Positions 1-10,800 of a DNA stretch of 64,000 bases are shown here, in pieces. A program made the position numbers and the translations under genes. The notes below the pieces were generated by a model. That model worked only from the letters and a program-made list of their open reading frames with translations, was not told the origin of the DNA and searched no databases. Positions within the stretch are counted from its first letter, which is position 1. Every line of letters starts with the position of its first letter. This DNA is from Petrolisthes cinctipes (Eukaryota; Arthropoda; Malacostraca; Decapoda; Porcellanidae): assembly GCA_033782935.1 (NCBI GenBank), contig JAWQEG010000004.1:310001-374000 (forward strand), in the 5' to 3' direction.

Positions 1-88
1 TTCGATATTTTGGGGTCCCAGAAGCGAACTGTACATGCCTACTCAATGCAAGAATGTTTTCAAAATATTGGCTCAGAACATGCTCAAA
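1..88 (+). repeat. First half-unit (H1) of the L monomer
   Basis: H1 and H2 begin with near-identical text: TTCGATATTTTGGGGTCCCA against ATCGATATTTTAGGTGCCCA. They also share CGAT-TGT-CATGC, then GGCTCAAAACA and a terminal AAAA. Aligning the common form of H1 (e.g. 679-766) to H2 by eye with one single-base gap gives about 64 of 88 positions identical (73%). The monomer therefore looks like a dimer of an older unit of about 88 bp. H1 carries the dyad and is never shortened in the monomers examined. Confidence 0.85.
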
Positions 89-177
89 ATCGATATTTTA
101 GGTGCCCAAACGTCGATATGTGCATGCATCTTCTGTACTCGTTTATATCTCAAATTCAGGCTCAAAACACCCGAAAA
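89..177 (+). repeat. Second half-unit (H2) of the L monomer
   Basis: This 89-bp half is the partner of 1-88. It is the half that suffers the 29-bp loss in S monomers. It contains the repeated CGATAT words and the TGCATGCA palindrome. Where H1 has the TTTTCAAAA dyad, H2 has the degenerate TTTATATCTCAAATT. Confidence 0.85.
120..148 (+). repeat. 29-bp block present in L and absent from S monomers
   Basis: The block starts GTGCATGCAT and ends CGTTTATAT. It is preceded by CGATAT and itself ends in TTATAT, so the four bases ATAT occur at both edges. Removing one ATAT and the intervening bases gives exactly the S-monomer junction CGATAT-CTCAAATT. This looks like a microhomology deletion or slippage event in one ancestor, because both S subtypes share the same breakpoints. 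Confidence 0.85.
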
Positions 178-324
178 TTCGATATTTTGGGGTCCCAGAA
201 GCGATCTGTACATGCCTACTCAGTGCTAGAATATTTTCAAAATATAGGCTCAAAACATGCTAAAAATCGATATTTTAGGTGTGTAAAGGCGATATCTCAA
301 ATTCATGCCCAAAACACCCGAAAA
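178..324 (+). repeat. Representative short (S) monomer, 147 bp
   Basis: This monomer matches the L monomer but lacks a block of about 30 bp in the second half: CGATAT is followed directly by CTCAAATT (junction at 295/296). Two S subtypes exist. One reads GTGCGTAAAGGCGATATCTC (147 bp, as here); the other reads GTGCCAAAAAGTCGATATCTC (148 bp, e.g. 1179-1326). Every S monomer in HOR A carries the B form of the dyad (AATATTTTCAAAATATA). Confidence 0.95.
231..245 (+). other. Perfect 15-bp dyad, B form
   Basis: The sequence ATATTTTCAAAATAT sits at the same position as the A form but with the outermost pair changed from G:C to A:T, so the symmetry is kept. It is found in the S monomers of HOR A, preceded by GTGCTAGA. 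B-type L monomers often read ATGTTTTCAAAATAT (e.g. near 556-570), which breaks one pair. Confidence 0.7.
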
Positions 325-377
325 TTCGATATTTTGGGGTCCCAGAAGCGATCTTTACATGCCTACTCCGTGTTAGA

Positions 378-392
378 GTATTTTCAAAATAC
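378..392 (+). other. Perfect 15-bp dyad, A form
   Basis: The sequence GTATTTTCAAAATAC is a perfect inverted repeat with a central C. It occurs in the first half of most A-type L monomers, preceded by GTGTTAGA and followed by AGG. A subset of L monomers reads TCAAAATTC instead and loses the outer pairs. This could be a protein-binding dyad or simply a conserved AT-rich word. Function is unknown. Confidence 0.7.
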
Positions 393-2504
393 AGGCCAAA
401 AACATACTGAAAATCGATCTTTTAGGTGCTTAAAAGTCGATATATGCATGCATCTTCTGTACCCGTTTATATCTCAAATTCTGGCCCTAAACACCCGAAA
501 ATTCGATATTTTTGGGTCCCAGAAGCGATCTGTACATGCCTACTCAGTGCTAGAATGTTTTCAAAATATAGGCTCAAAACATGCTCAAAATCGATATTTT
601 AGGTTCCAAAAAGTAGATATGTGCATGCATCTTCTGTACTCGTTTATATCTCAAATTCAAGCTCAAAACACCCGAAAATTCGATATTTTGGGGTCCCAGA
701 AGCGATCTGTACATGCCTACTCAGTGCTAGAATATTTTCAAAATATAGGCTCAAAACATGCTAAAAATCGATATTTTAGGTGCGTAAAGGCGATATCTCA
801 AATTCAGGCCCAAAACACCCGAAAATTCGATATTTTGGGGTCCCAGAAGCGATCTGTACATGCCTACTCAGTGTTAGAGTATTTTCAAAATACAGGCCCA
901 AAACATTCTGAAAATCGATATTTTAGATGCCCAAAGTCAATATGTGCATGTATCTTCTGTACCCGTTTATATCTCAAATTCAGTCTCAAAACACCCGAAA
1001 ATTCGATATTTTGGGGTCCCAGAAGCGATCTGTACATGCCTACTCCGTGTTAGAGTATTTTCAAAATACAGGCCCAAAAACATGCTGAAAATCGATAATT
1101 TAGATGCCCAAAGTCAATATGTGCATGTATCTTCTGTACCCGTTTATATCTCAAATTCAGGCTCAAAACACCCGAAAATTCAATATTTTGGGGTCCCAGA
1201 AGCAATCTGTACATGCCTACTCAGTGCTAGAATATTTTCAAAATATAGGCTAAAAACATGCTAAAAATCGATATTTTAGGTGCCAAAAAGTCGATATCTC
1301 AAATTCAGTCCCAAAACACCCGAAAATTCGATATTTAGGGGTCCCAGAAGCGATCTGTACATGCCTACTCCATGTTAGAGTATTTTCAAAATAGAGGCCA
1401 AAAACATACTTAAAATCGATCTTTTAGTTGCCCAAAAGTCGATATGTGCATGCATCTTCTGTACCCGTTTATATTTCAAATTCTGGCCCTAAACACCCGA
1501 AAATTCGATATTTTGGGGTCCCAGAAGCGATCTGTACATGCCTACTCCGTGTTAGAGTATTTTCAAAATTCAGGCCTATAACATGTTGAAAATCGAAATT
1601 TTTGGTGCCCAAAGTCAATATGTGTATGCTTCTTCTATACTTGTTTATATCTCAAATTCAGGCTCAAAACACCCGAAAATTCGATATTTTGGGGTCCCAG
1701 AAGCGATCTGTACATGCCTACTTAGTGCTAGAATATTTTCAAAATATAGGCTAAAAACATGCTAAAAATCGATATTTTAGGTACCAAAAAGTCGATATCT
1801 CAAATTAAGGCCCAAAACACCCGAAAATTCGATATTTAGGGGTCCCAGAAGGGATCTGTACATGCCTATTCCGTGTTAGAGTATTTTCAAAATACAGGCC
1901 AAAAACATACTGAAAATCGATCTTTTAGGTGCCCAAAAGTCGATATGTGCATGCACTTTCAGTACCCGTTTATATCTCAAATTCTGGCCCTAAACACCCG
2001 AAAATTCGATATTTTGGGTTCCCAGAAGCGATCTGTACATGCCTACTCAGTGCTAGAATATTTTCAAAATATAGGCTCAAAACATGCTAAAAATCGATAT
2101 TTTAGGTGCGTAAATGCGATATCTCAAATTAAGGCCCAAAACACCCGAAAATTCGATATTTAATGGTCCCAGAAGCGATCTGTACATGCCTACTCCGTGT
2201 TAGAGTATTTTCAAAATACAGGAAAAAAACATGTTCAAAATCGATGTTTTAGGTGCCAAAAAGTCGATATGTGCATGCACTTTCAGTACCCGTTTATATC
2301 TCAAATTCTGGCCCTAAACACCCGAAAATTCGATATTTTGGGGTCCCAGAAGCGATCTGTACATGCCTACTCCGTGTTAGAGTATTTTTAAAATTCTGGC
2401 CCAAAACATGCTGAAAATCGATATTTTAGGTGCCCAAAGTCAATATGTGTATGCATCTTCTATACTCGTTTATATCTCAACTTCAGGCTCAAAACACCCG
2501 AAAA

Positions 2505-5008
2505 TTCGATATTTTGGGGTCCCAGAAGCGAACTGTACATGCCTACTCAATGCAAGAATGTTTTCAAAATATTGGCTCAGAACATGCTCAAAATCGATAT
2601 TTTAGGTGCCCAAACGTCGATATGTGCATGCATCTTCTGTACTCGTTTATATCTCAAATTCAGGCTCAAAACACCCGAAAATTCGATATTTTGGGGTCCC
2701 AGAAGCGATCTGTACATGCCTACTCAGTGCTAGAATATTTTCAAAATATAGGCTCAAAACATGCTAAAAATCGATATTTTAGGTGTGTAAAGGCGATATC
2801 TCAAATTCATGCCCAAAACACCCGAAAATTCGATATTTAATGGTCCCAGAAGCGATCTTTACATGCCTACTCCGTGTTAGAGTATTTTCAAAATACAGGC
2901 CAAAAACATACTGAAAATCGATCTTTTAGGTGCTTAAAAGTCGATATATGCATGCATCTTCTGTACCCGTTTATATCTCAAATTCTGGCCCTAAACACCC
3001 GAAAATTCGATATTTTTGGGTCCCAGAAGCGATCTGTACATGCCTACTCAGTGCTAGAATGTTTTCAAAATATAGGCTCAAAACATGCTCAAAATCGATA
3101 TTTTAGGTTCCAAAAAGTAGATATGTGCATGCATCTTCTGTACTCGTTTATATCTCAAATTCAAGCTCAAAACACCCGAAAATTCGATATTTTGGGGTCC
3201 CAGAAGCGATCTGTACATGCCTACTCAGTGCTAGAATATTTTCAAAATATAGGCTCAAAACATGCTAAAAATCGATATTTTAGGTGCGTAAAGGCGATAT
3301 CTCAAATTCAGGCCCAAAACACCCGAAAATTCGATATTTTGGGGTCCCAGAAGCGATCTGTACATGCCTACTCAGTGTTAGAGTATTTTCAAAATACAGG
3401 CCCAAAACATTCTGAAAATCGATATTTTAGATGCCCAAAGTCAATATGTGCATGTATCTTCTGTACCCGTTTATATCTCAAATTCAGTCTCAAAACACCC
3501 GAAAATTCGATATTTTGGGGTCCCAGAAGCGATCTGTACATGCCTACTCCGTGTTAGAGTATTTTCAAAATACAGGCCCAAAAACATGCTGAAAATCGAT
3601 AATTTAGATGCCCAAAGTCAATATGTGCATGTATCTTCTGTACCCGTTTATATCTCAAATTCAGGCTCAAAACACCCGAAAATTCAATATTTTGGGGTCC
3701 CAGAAGCAATCTGTACATGCCTACTCAGTGCTAGAATATTTTCAAAATATAGGCTAAAAACATGCTAAAAATCGATATTTTAGGTGCCAAAAAGTCGATA
3801 TCTCAAATTCAGTCCCAAAACACCCGAAAATTCGATATTTAGGGGTCCCAGAAGCGATCTGTACATGCCTACTCCATGTTAGAGTATTTTCAAAATAGAG
3901 GCCAAAAACATACTTAAAATCGATCTTTTAGTTGCCCAAAAGTCGATATGTGCATGCATCTTCTGTACCCGTTTATATTTCAAATTCTGGCCCTAAACAC
4001 CCGAAAATTCGATATTTTGGGGTCCCAGAAGCGATCTGTACATGCCTACTCCGTGTTAGAGTATTTTCAAAATTCAGGCCTATAACATGTTGAAAATCGA
4101 AATTTTTGGTGCCCAAAGTCAATATGTGTATGCTTCTTCTATACTTGTTTATATCTCAAATTCAGGCTCAAAACACCCGAAAATTCGATATTTTGGGGTC
4201 CCAGAAGCGATCTGTACATGCCTACTTAGTGCTAGAATATTTTCAAAATATAGGCTAAAAACATGCTAAAAATCGATATTTTAGGTACCAAAAAGTCGAT
4301 ATCTCAAATTAAGGCCCAAAACACCCGAAAATTCGATATTTAGGGGTCCCAGAAGGGATCTGTACATGCCTATTCCGTGTTAGAGTATTTTCAAAATACA
4401 GGCCAAAAACATACTGAAAATCGATCTTTTAGGTGCCCAAAAGTCGATATGTGCATGCACTTTCAGTACCCATTTATATCTCAAATTCTGGCCCTAAACA
4501 CCCGAAAATTCGATATTTTGGGTTCCCAGAAGCGATCTGTACATGCCTACTCAGTGCTAGAATATTTTCAAAATATAGGCTCAAAACATGCTAAAAATCG
4601 ATATTTTAGGTGCGTAAAGGCGATATCTCAAATTAAGGCCCAAAACACCCGAAAATTCGATATTTAATGGTCCCAGAAGCGATCTGTACATGCCTACTCC
4701 GTGTTAGAGTATTTTCAAAATACAGGCCAAAAACATGCTCAAAATCGATGTTTTAGGTGCCAAAAAGTCGATATGTGCATGCACTTTCAGTACCCGTTTA
4801 TATCTCAAATTCTGGCCCTAAACACCCGAAAATTCGATATTTTGGGGTCCCAGAAGCGATCTGTACATGCCTACTCCGTGTTAGAGTATTTTAAAAATTC
4901 TGGCCCAAAACATGCTGAAAATCGATATTTTAGGTGCCCAAAGTCAATATGTGTATGCATCTTCTATACTCGTTTATATCTCAACTTCAGGCTCAAAACA
5001 CCCGAAAA
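2505..5008 (+). repeat. Higher-order repeat A, copy 2 (2,504 bp)
   Basis: Monomer order and private variants repeat those of copy 1 at a constant offset of 2,504. Examples are the CTTTAC variant near 2857, GGTTCCAAAAAGTAG near 3107-3120, and the CCTATAACATGTTG variant near 4079. The constant offset shows there are no net indels between copies. From 3412 on, this copy is also part of the larger 4,479-bp duplication. Confidence 0.93.
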
Positions 5009-7890
5009 TTCGATATTTTGGGGTCCCAGAAGCGAACTGTACATGCCTACTCAATGCAAGAATGTTTTCAAAATATAGGCTCAGAACATGCTCAAAATCG
5101 ATATTTTAGGTGCCCAAAAGTCGATATGTGCATGTATCTTCTGTACTCGTTTATATCTCAAATTCAGGCTCAAAACACCCGAAAATTCGATATTTTGGGG
5201 TCCCGGAAGCGATCTGTACATGCCTACTCAGTGCTAGAATATTTTCAAAATATAGGCTCAAAACATGCTAAAAATCGATATTTTAGGTGTGTAAAGGCGA
5301 TATCTCAAATTCAGGCCCAAAACACCCGAAAATTCGATATTTAATGGTCCCAGAAGCGATCTGTACATGCCTACTCCGTGTTAGAGTATTTTCAAATTAC
5401 AGGCCAAAAACATACTGAAAATCGATCTTTTAGGTGCTTAAAAGTCGATATGTGCATGCATCTTCTGTACCCGTTTATATCTCAAATTCTGGCCCTAAAC
5501 ACCCGAAAATTCGATATTTTTGGGTCCCAGAAGCGATCTGTACATGCCTACTCAGTGCTAGAATGTTTTCAAAATATAGGCTCAAAACATGCTCAAAATC
5601 GATATTTTAGGTTCCAAAAAGTAGATATGTGCATGCATCTTCTGTACTCGTTTATATCTCAAATTCAAGCTCAAAACACCCGAAAATTCGATATTTTGGG
5701 GTCCCTGAAGCGATCTGTACATGCCTACTCAGTGCTAGAATATTTTCAAAATATAGGCTCAAAACATGCTAAAAATCGATATTTTAGGTGCGTAAAGGCG
5801 ATATCTCAAATTCAGGCCCAAAACACCCGAAAATTCGATATTTTGGGGTCCCAGAAGCGATCTGTACATGCCTACTCCGTGTTAGAGTATTTTCAAAATA
5901 CAGGCCCAAAACATTCTGAAAATCGATATTTTAGATGCCCAAAGTCAATATGTGCATGTATCTTCTGTACCCGTTTATATCTCAAATTCAGTCTCAAAAC
6001 ACCCGAAAATTCAATATTTTGGGGTCCAAGAAGCAATCTGTACATGCCTACTCAGTGCTAGAATATTTTCAAAATATAGGCTAAAAACATGCTAAAAATC
6101 GATCTTTTAGGTGCCAAAAAGTCGATATCTCAAATTCAGTCCCAAAACACCCGATAATTCGATATTTAGGGGTCCCAGAAGCGATTTGTACATGTCTACT
6201 CCGTGTTAGAGTATTTTCAAAATACAGGCCAAAAACATACTGAAAATCGATCTTTTAGGTGCCCAAAAGTCGATAAGTGCATGCATCTTCTGTACCCGTT
6301 TATATCTCAAATTCTGGCCCTAAACACCCGAAAATTCGATATTTTGGGGTCCCAGAAGCGATCTGTACATGCCTACTTAGTGCTAGAATATTTTCAAAAT
6401 ATAGGCTAAAAACATGCTAAAAATCGATATTTTGAGTACCAAAAAGTCGATATCTCAAATTAAGGCCCAAAACACCCGAAAATTCGATATTTAGGGGTCC
6501 CAGAAGGGATCTGTACATGCCTATTCCGTGTTAGAGTATTTTCAAAATACAGGCCAAAAACATACTGAAAATCGATCTTTTAGGTGCCCAAAAGTCGATA
6601 TGTGTATGCATCTTCTGTACCCGTTTATATCTCAAATTCTGGCCCTAAACACCCGAAAATTCGATATTTTGGGATCCCAGAAGCGATCTGTACATGCCTA
6701 CTCCGTGTTAGAGTATTTTCAAAATTCAGGCCCAAAACATGCTGAAAATCGATATTTTTGGTGCCCAAAGTCAATATGTGTATGCATCTTCTATACTCGT
6801 TTATATCTCAAATTCAGGCACAAAACACCCGAAAATTCGATATTTTGGGGTCCCAGAAGCGATCTGTACATGCCTACTCCTCATTAGAGTATTTTCAAAA
6901 TACATGCCCAAAACATGCTGAAAATCGATATTTTAGATGCCAAAAGTCAATATGTGCATGTATCTTCTGTACCCTTATATATCTTAAATTCAGGCTCAAA
7001 ACACCCGAAAAGTCAATATTTTGGGGTCCCAGAAGCAATCTGTACATGCCTACTCAGTGCTAGAATATTTTCAAAATATAGGCTAAAAACATGCTAAAAA
7101 TCGATATTTTAGGTGCCAAAAAGTCGATATCTCAAATTAAGGCCCAAAACACCCGAAAATTCGATATTTATGGGTCCCAGAAGCGATCTGTACATGCCTA
7201 CTCCGTGTAAGAGTATTTTCAAAATACAGGCCAAAAACATACTGAAAATCGATCTTTTAGGTGCTTAAAAGTCGATATGTGCATGCATCTTCTGTACCCG
7301 TTTATATCTCAAATTCTGGCCCTAAACACCCGAAAATTCGATATTTTTGGGTCCCAAAAGCAATCTGTACATGCCTACTCAGTGCTAGAATATTTTCAAA
7401 ATATAGGCTAAAAACATGCTAAAAATCGATATTTTAGGTGCCAAAAAGTCGATATCTCAAATTAAGGCCCAAAACACCCGAAAATTCGATATTTAGGGGT
7501 CCCAGAAGCGATCTGTACATGCCTACTCAGTGCTAGAATATTTTCAAAATATAGGCTCAAAACATGCTAAAAATCGATATTTTAGGTGCGTAAAGGCGAT
7601 ATCTCAAATTCAGGCCCAAAACACCCGAAAATTCGATATTTTGGGGTCCCACAAGCGATGTGTACATGCCTACTCCGTGTTAGAGTATTTTCAAAATACA
7701 GGCCCAAAACATGCTCAAAATCGATGTTTTAGGTGCTTAAAAGTCGATATGTGCATGCATCTTCAGTACCCGTTTATATCTCAAATTCAGGCTCAAAACA
7801 CCCGAAAATTCGATATTTTGGGGTCTCAGAAGCTATCAATACATGCCTACTCCGAGTTAGAGTATTTTCAAAATACAGGCCAAAAACATA
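3412..7890 (+). repeat. 4,479-bp tandem duplication, copy I
   Basis: The text from 3412 (CTGAAAATCGATATTTTAGA) recurs from 7891 at an offset of 4,479. The base before each start differs (T at 3411, A at 7890), which fixes the left junction. The unit spans the end of HOR A copy 2 and the whole rearranged copy, so it is a later event than the 2,504-bp amplification. Its length fits 27 monomers (17 L plus 10 S), an inference from length. Confidence 0.88.
5009..7890 (+). repeat. Rearranged third copy of HOR A
   Basis: The sequence follows HOR A for about 1,000 bp (to about 6012), then jumps: monomers equivalent to numbers 7 and 10 of HOR A are missing. Foreign monomer types then appear, such as one reading CTCCTCATTAGAG with CCCTTATATATCTTAAATTC (about 6837-7011). 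Each jump preserves monomer register, as expected of unequal exchange between homologous monomers. Confidence 0.75.
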
Positions 7891-10800
7891 CTGAAAATCG
7901 ATATTTTAGATGCCCAAAGTCAATATGTGCATGTATCTTCTGTACCCGTTTATATCTCAAATTCAGTCTCAAAACACCCGAAAATTCGATATTTTGGGGT
8001 CCCAGAAGCGATCTGTACATGCCTACTCCGTGTTAGAGTATTTTCAAAATACAGGCCCAAAAACATGCTGAAAATCGATAATTTAGATGCCCAAAGTCAA
8101 TATGTGCATGTATCTTCTGTACCCGTTTATATCTCAAATTCAGGCTCAAAACACCCGAAAATTCAATATTTTGGGGTCCCAGAAGCAATCTGTACATGCC
8201 TACTCAGTGCTAGAATATTTTCAAAATATAGGCTAAAAACATGCTAAAAATCGATATTTTAGGTGCCAAAAAGTCGATATCTCAAATTCAGTCCCAAAAC
8301 ACCCGAAAATTCGATATTTAGGGGTCCCAGAAGCGATCTGTACATGCCTACTCCATGTTAGAGTATTTTCAAAATAGAGGCCAAAAACATACTTAAAATC
8401 GATCTTTTAGTTGCCCAAAAGTCGATATGTGCATGCATCTTCTGTACCCGTTTATATTTCAAATTCTGGCCCTAAACACCCGAAAATTCGATATTTTGGG
8501 GTCCCAGAAGCGATCTGTACATGCCTACTCCGTGTTAGAGTATTTTCAAAATTCAGGCCTATAACATGTTGAAAATCGAAATTTTTGGTGCCCAAAGTCA
8601 ATATGTGTATGCTTCTTCTATACTTGTTTATATCTCAAATTCAGGCTCAAAACACCCGAAAATTCGATATTTTGGGGTCCCAGAAGCGATCTGTACATGC
8701 CTACTTAGTGCTAGAATATTTTCAAAATATAGGCTAAAAACATGCTAAAAATCGATATTTTAGGTACCAAAAAGTCGATATCTCAAATTAAGGCCCAAAA
8801 CACCCGAAAATTCGATATTTAGGGGTCCCAGAAGGGATCTGTACATGCCTATTCCGTGTTAGAGTATTTTCAAAATACAGGCCAAAAACATACTGAAAAT
8901 CGATCTTTTAGGTGCCCAAAAGTCGATATGTGCATGCACTTTCAGTACCCATTTATATCTCAAATTCTGGCCCTAAACACCCGAAAATTCGATATTTTGG
9001 GTTCCCAGAAGCGATCTGTACATGCCTACTCAGTGCTAGAATATTTTCAAAATATAGGCTCAAAACATGCTAAAAATCGATATTTTAGGTGCGTAAAGGC
9101 GATATCTCAAATTAAGGCCCAAAACACCCGAAAATTCGATATTTAATGGTCCCAGAAGCGATCTGTACATGCCTACTCCGTGTTAGAGTATTTTCAAAAT
9201 ACAGGCCAAAAACATGCTCAAAATCGATGTTTTAGGTGCCAAAAAGTCGATATGTGCATGCACTTTCAGTACCCGTTTATATCTCAAATTCTGGCCCTAA
9301 ACACCCGAAAATTCGATATTTTGGGGTCCCAGAAGCGATCTGTACATGCCTACTCCGTGTTAGAGTATTTTAAAAATTCTGGCCCAAAACATGCTGAAAA
9401 TCGATATTTTAGGTGCCCAAAGTCAATATGTGTATGCATCTTCTATACTCGTTTATATCTCAACTTCAGGCTCAAAACACCCGAAAATTCGATATTTTGG
9501 GGTCCCAGAAGCGAACTGTACATGCCTACTCAATGCAAGAATGTTTTCAAAATATAGGCTCAGAACATGCTCAAAATCGATATTTTAGGTGCCCAAAAGT
9601 CGATATGTGCATGTATCTTCTGTACTCGTTTATATCTCAAATTCAGGCTCAAAACACCCGAAAATTCGATATTTTGGGGTCCCGGAAGCGATCTGTACAT
9701 GCCTACTCAGTGCTAGAATATTTTCAAAATATAGGCTCAAAACATGCTAAAAATCGATATTTTAGGTGTGTAAAGGCGATATCTCAAATTCAGGCCCAAA
9801 ACACCCGAAAATTCGATATTTAATGGTCCCAGAAGCGATCTGTACATGCCTACTCCGTGTTAGAGTATTTTCAAATTACAGGCCAAAAACATACTGAAAA
9901 TCGATCTTTTAGGTGCTTAAAAGTCGATATGTGCATGCATCTTCTGTACCCGTTTATATCTCAAATTCTGGCCCTAAACACCCGAAAATTCGATATTTTT
10001 GGGTCCCAGAAGCGATCTGTACATGCCTACTCAGTGCTAGAATGTTTTCAAAATATAGGCTCAAAACATGCTCAAAATCGATATTTTAGGTTCCAAAGTA
10101 GATATGTGCATGCATCTTCTGTACTCGTTTATATCTCAAATTCAAGCTCAAAACACCCGAAAATTCGATATTTTGGGGTCCCTGAAGCGATCTGTACATG
10201 CCTACTCAGTGCTAGAATATTTTCAAAATATAGGCTCAAAACATGCTAAAAATCGATATTTTAGGTGCGTAAAGGCGATATCTCAAATTCAGGCCCAAAA
10301 CACCCGAAAATTCGATATTTTGGGGTCCCAGAAGCGATCTGTACATGCCTACTCCGTGTTAGAGTATTTTCAAAATACAGGCCCAAAACATTCTGAAAAT
10401 CGATATTTTAGATGCCCAAAGTCAATATGTGCATGTATCTTCTGTACCCGTTTATATCTCAAATTCAGTCTCAAAACACCCGAAAATTCAATATTTTGGG
10501 GTCCAAGAAGCAATCTGTACATGCCTACTCAGTGCTAGAATATTTTCAAAATATAGGCTAAAAACATGCTAAAAATCGATCTTTTAGGTGCCAAAAAGTC
10601 GATATCTCAAATTCAGTCCCAAAACACCCGATAATTCGATATTTAGGGGTCCCAGAAGCGATTTGTACATGTCTACTCCGTGTTAGAGTATTTTCAAAAT
10701 ACAGGCCAAAAACATACTGAAAATCGATCTTTTAGGTGCCCAAAAGTCGATAAGTGCATGCATCTTCTGTACCCGTTTATATCTCAAATTCTGGCCCTAA

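Larger units (their letters stand above)
1..177 (+). repeat. Representative long (L) monomer, 177 bp
   Basis: This is monomer 1 of HOR A, counted from TTCGATATT to the base before the next TTCGATATT. It has two related halves, 1-88 and 89-177. The first half carries GGGGTCCCAGAAG, TGTACATGCC and the TTTTCAAAA dyad. The second carries ATCGATATTTTAGG, the 8-bp palindrome TGCATGCA and the polypyrimidine-like TCTTCTGTACTCG. L monomers come as 177 bp and as 176 bp; the shorter form reads CCCAAAGTCAATATG where the longer reads CCCAAAAGTCGATATG. The phase chosen as base 1 is arbitrary. Confidence 0.95.
1..2504 (+). repeat. Higher-order repeat A, copy 1 (15 monomers, 2,504 bp)
   Basis: Monomers start at 1, 178, 325, 502, 679, 826, 1002, 1179, 1327, 1504, 1680, 1828, 2005, 2152 and 2329. 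The order is L S L L S L L S L L S L S L L. The next copy begins at 2505 with the same distinctive first monomer (GCGAACTGTACATGCC, CAATGCAAGAATG). Copy 1 differs from copy 2 near 329, where TTTTGGGG replaces TTTAATGG; this removes a stop and creates the longest open frame in the window (10-1053). Confidence 0.93.

Noticed and set aside
10..1053. Open frame of 347 codons, the longest in the window
   Set aside because: It is satellite sequence read in a frame that stays open because 177 and 147 are multiples of three. It begins at TTG, other HOR A copies contain stops at the same place, and no recognisable domain is visible.
2874..3557. Open frame of 227 codons, with a near-identical one at 5378-6061
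   Set aside because: This is the same satellite translation repeated at the HOR period. Frame changes occur wherever a 176- or 148-bp monomer is met.
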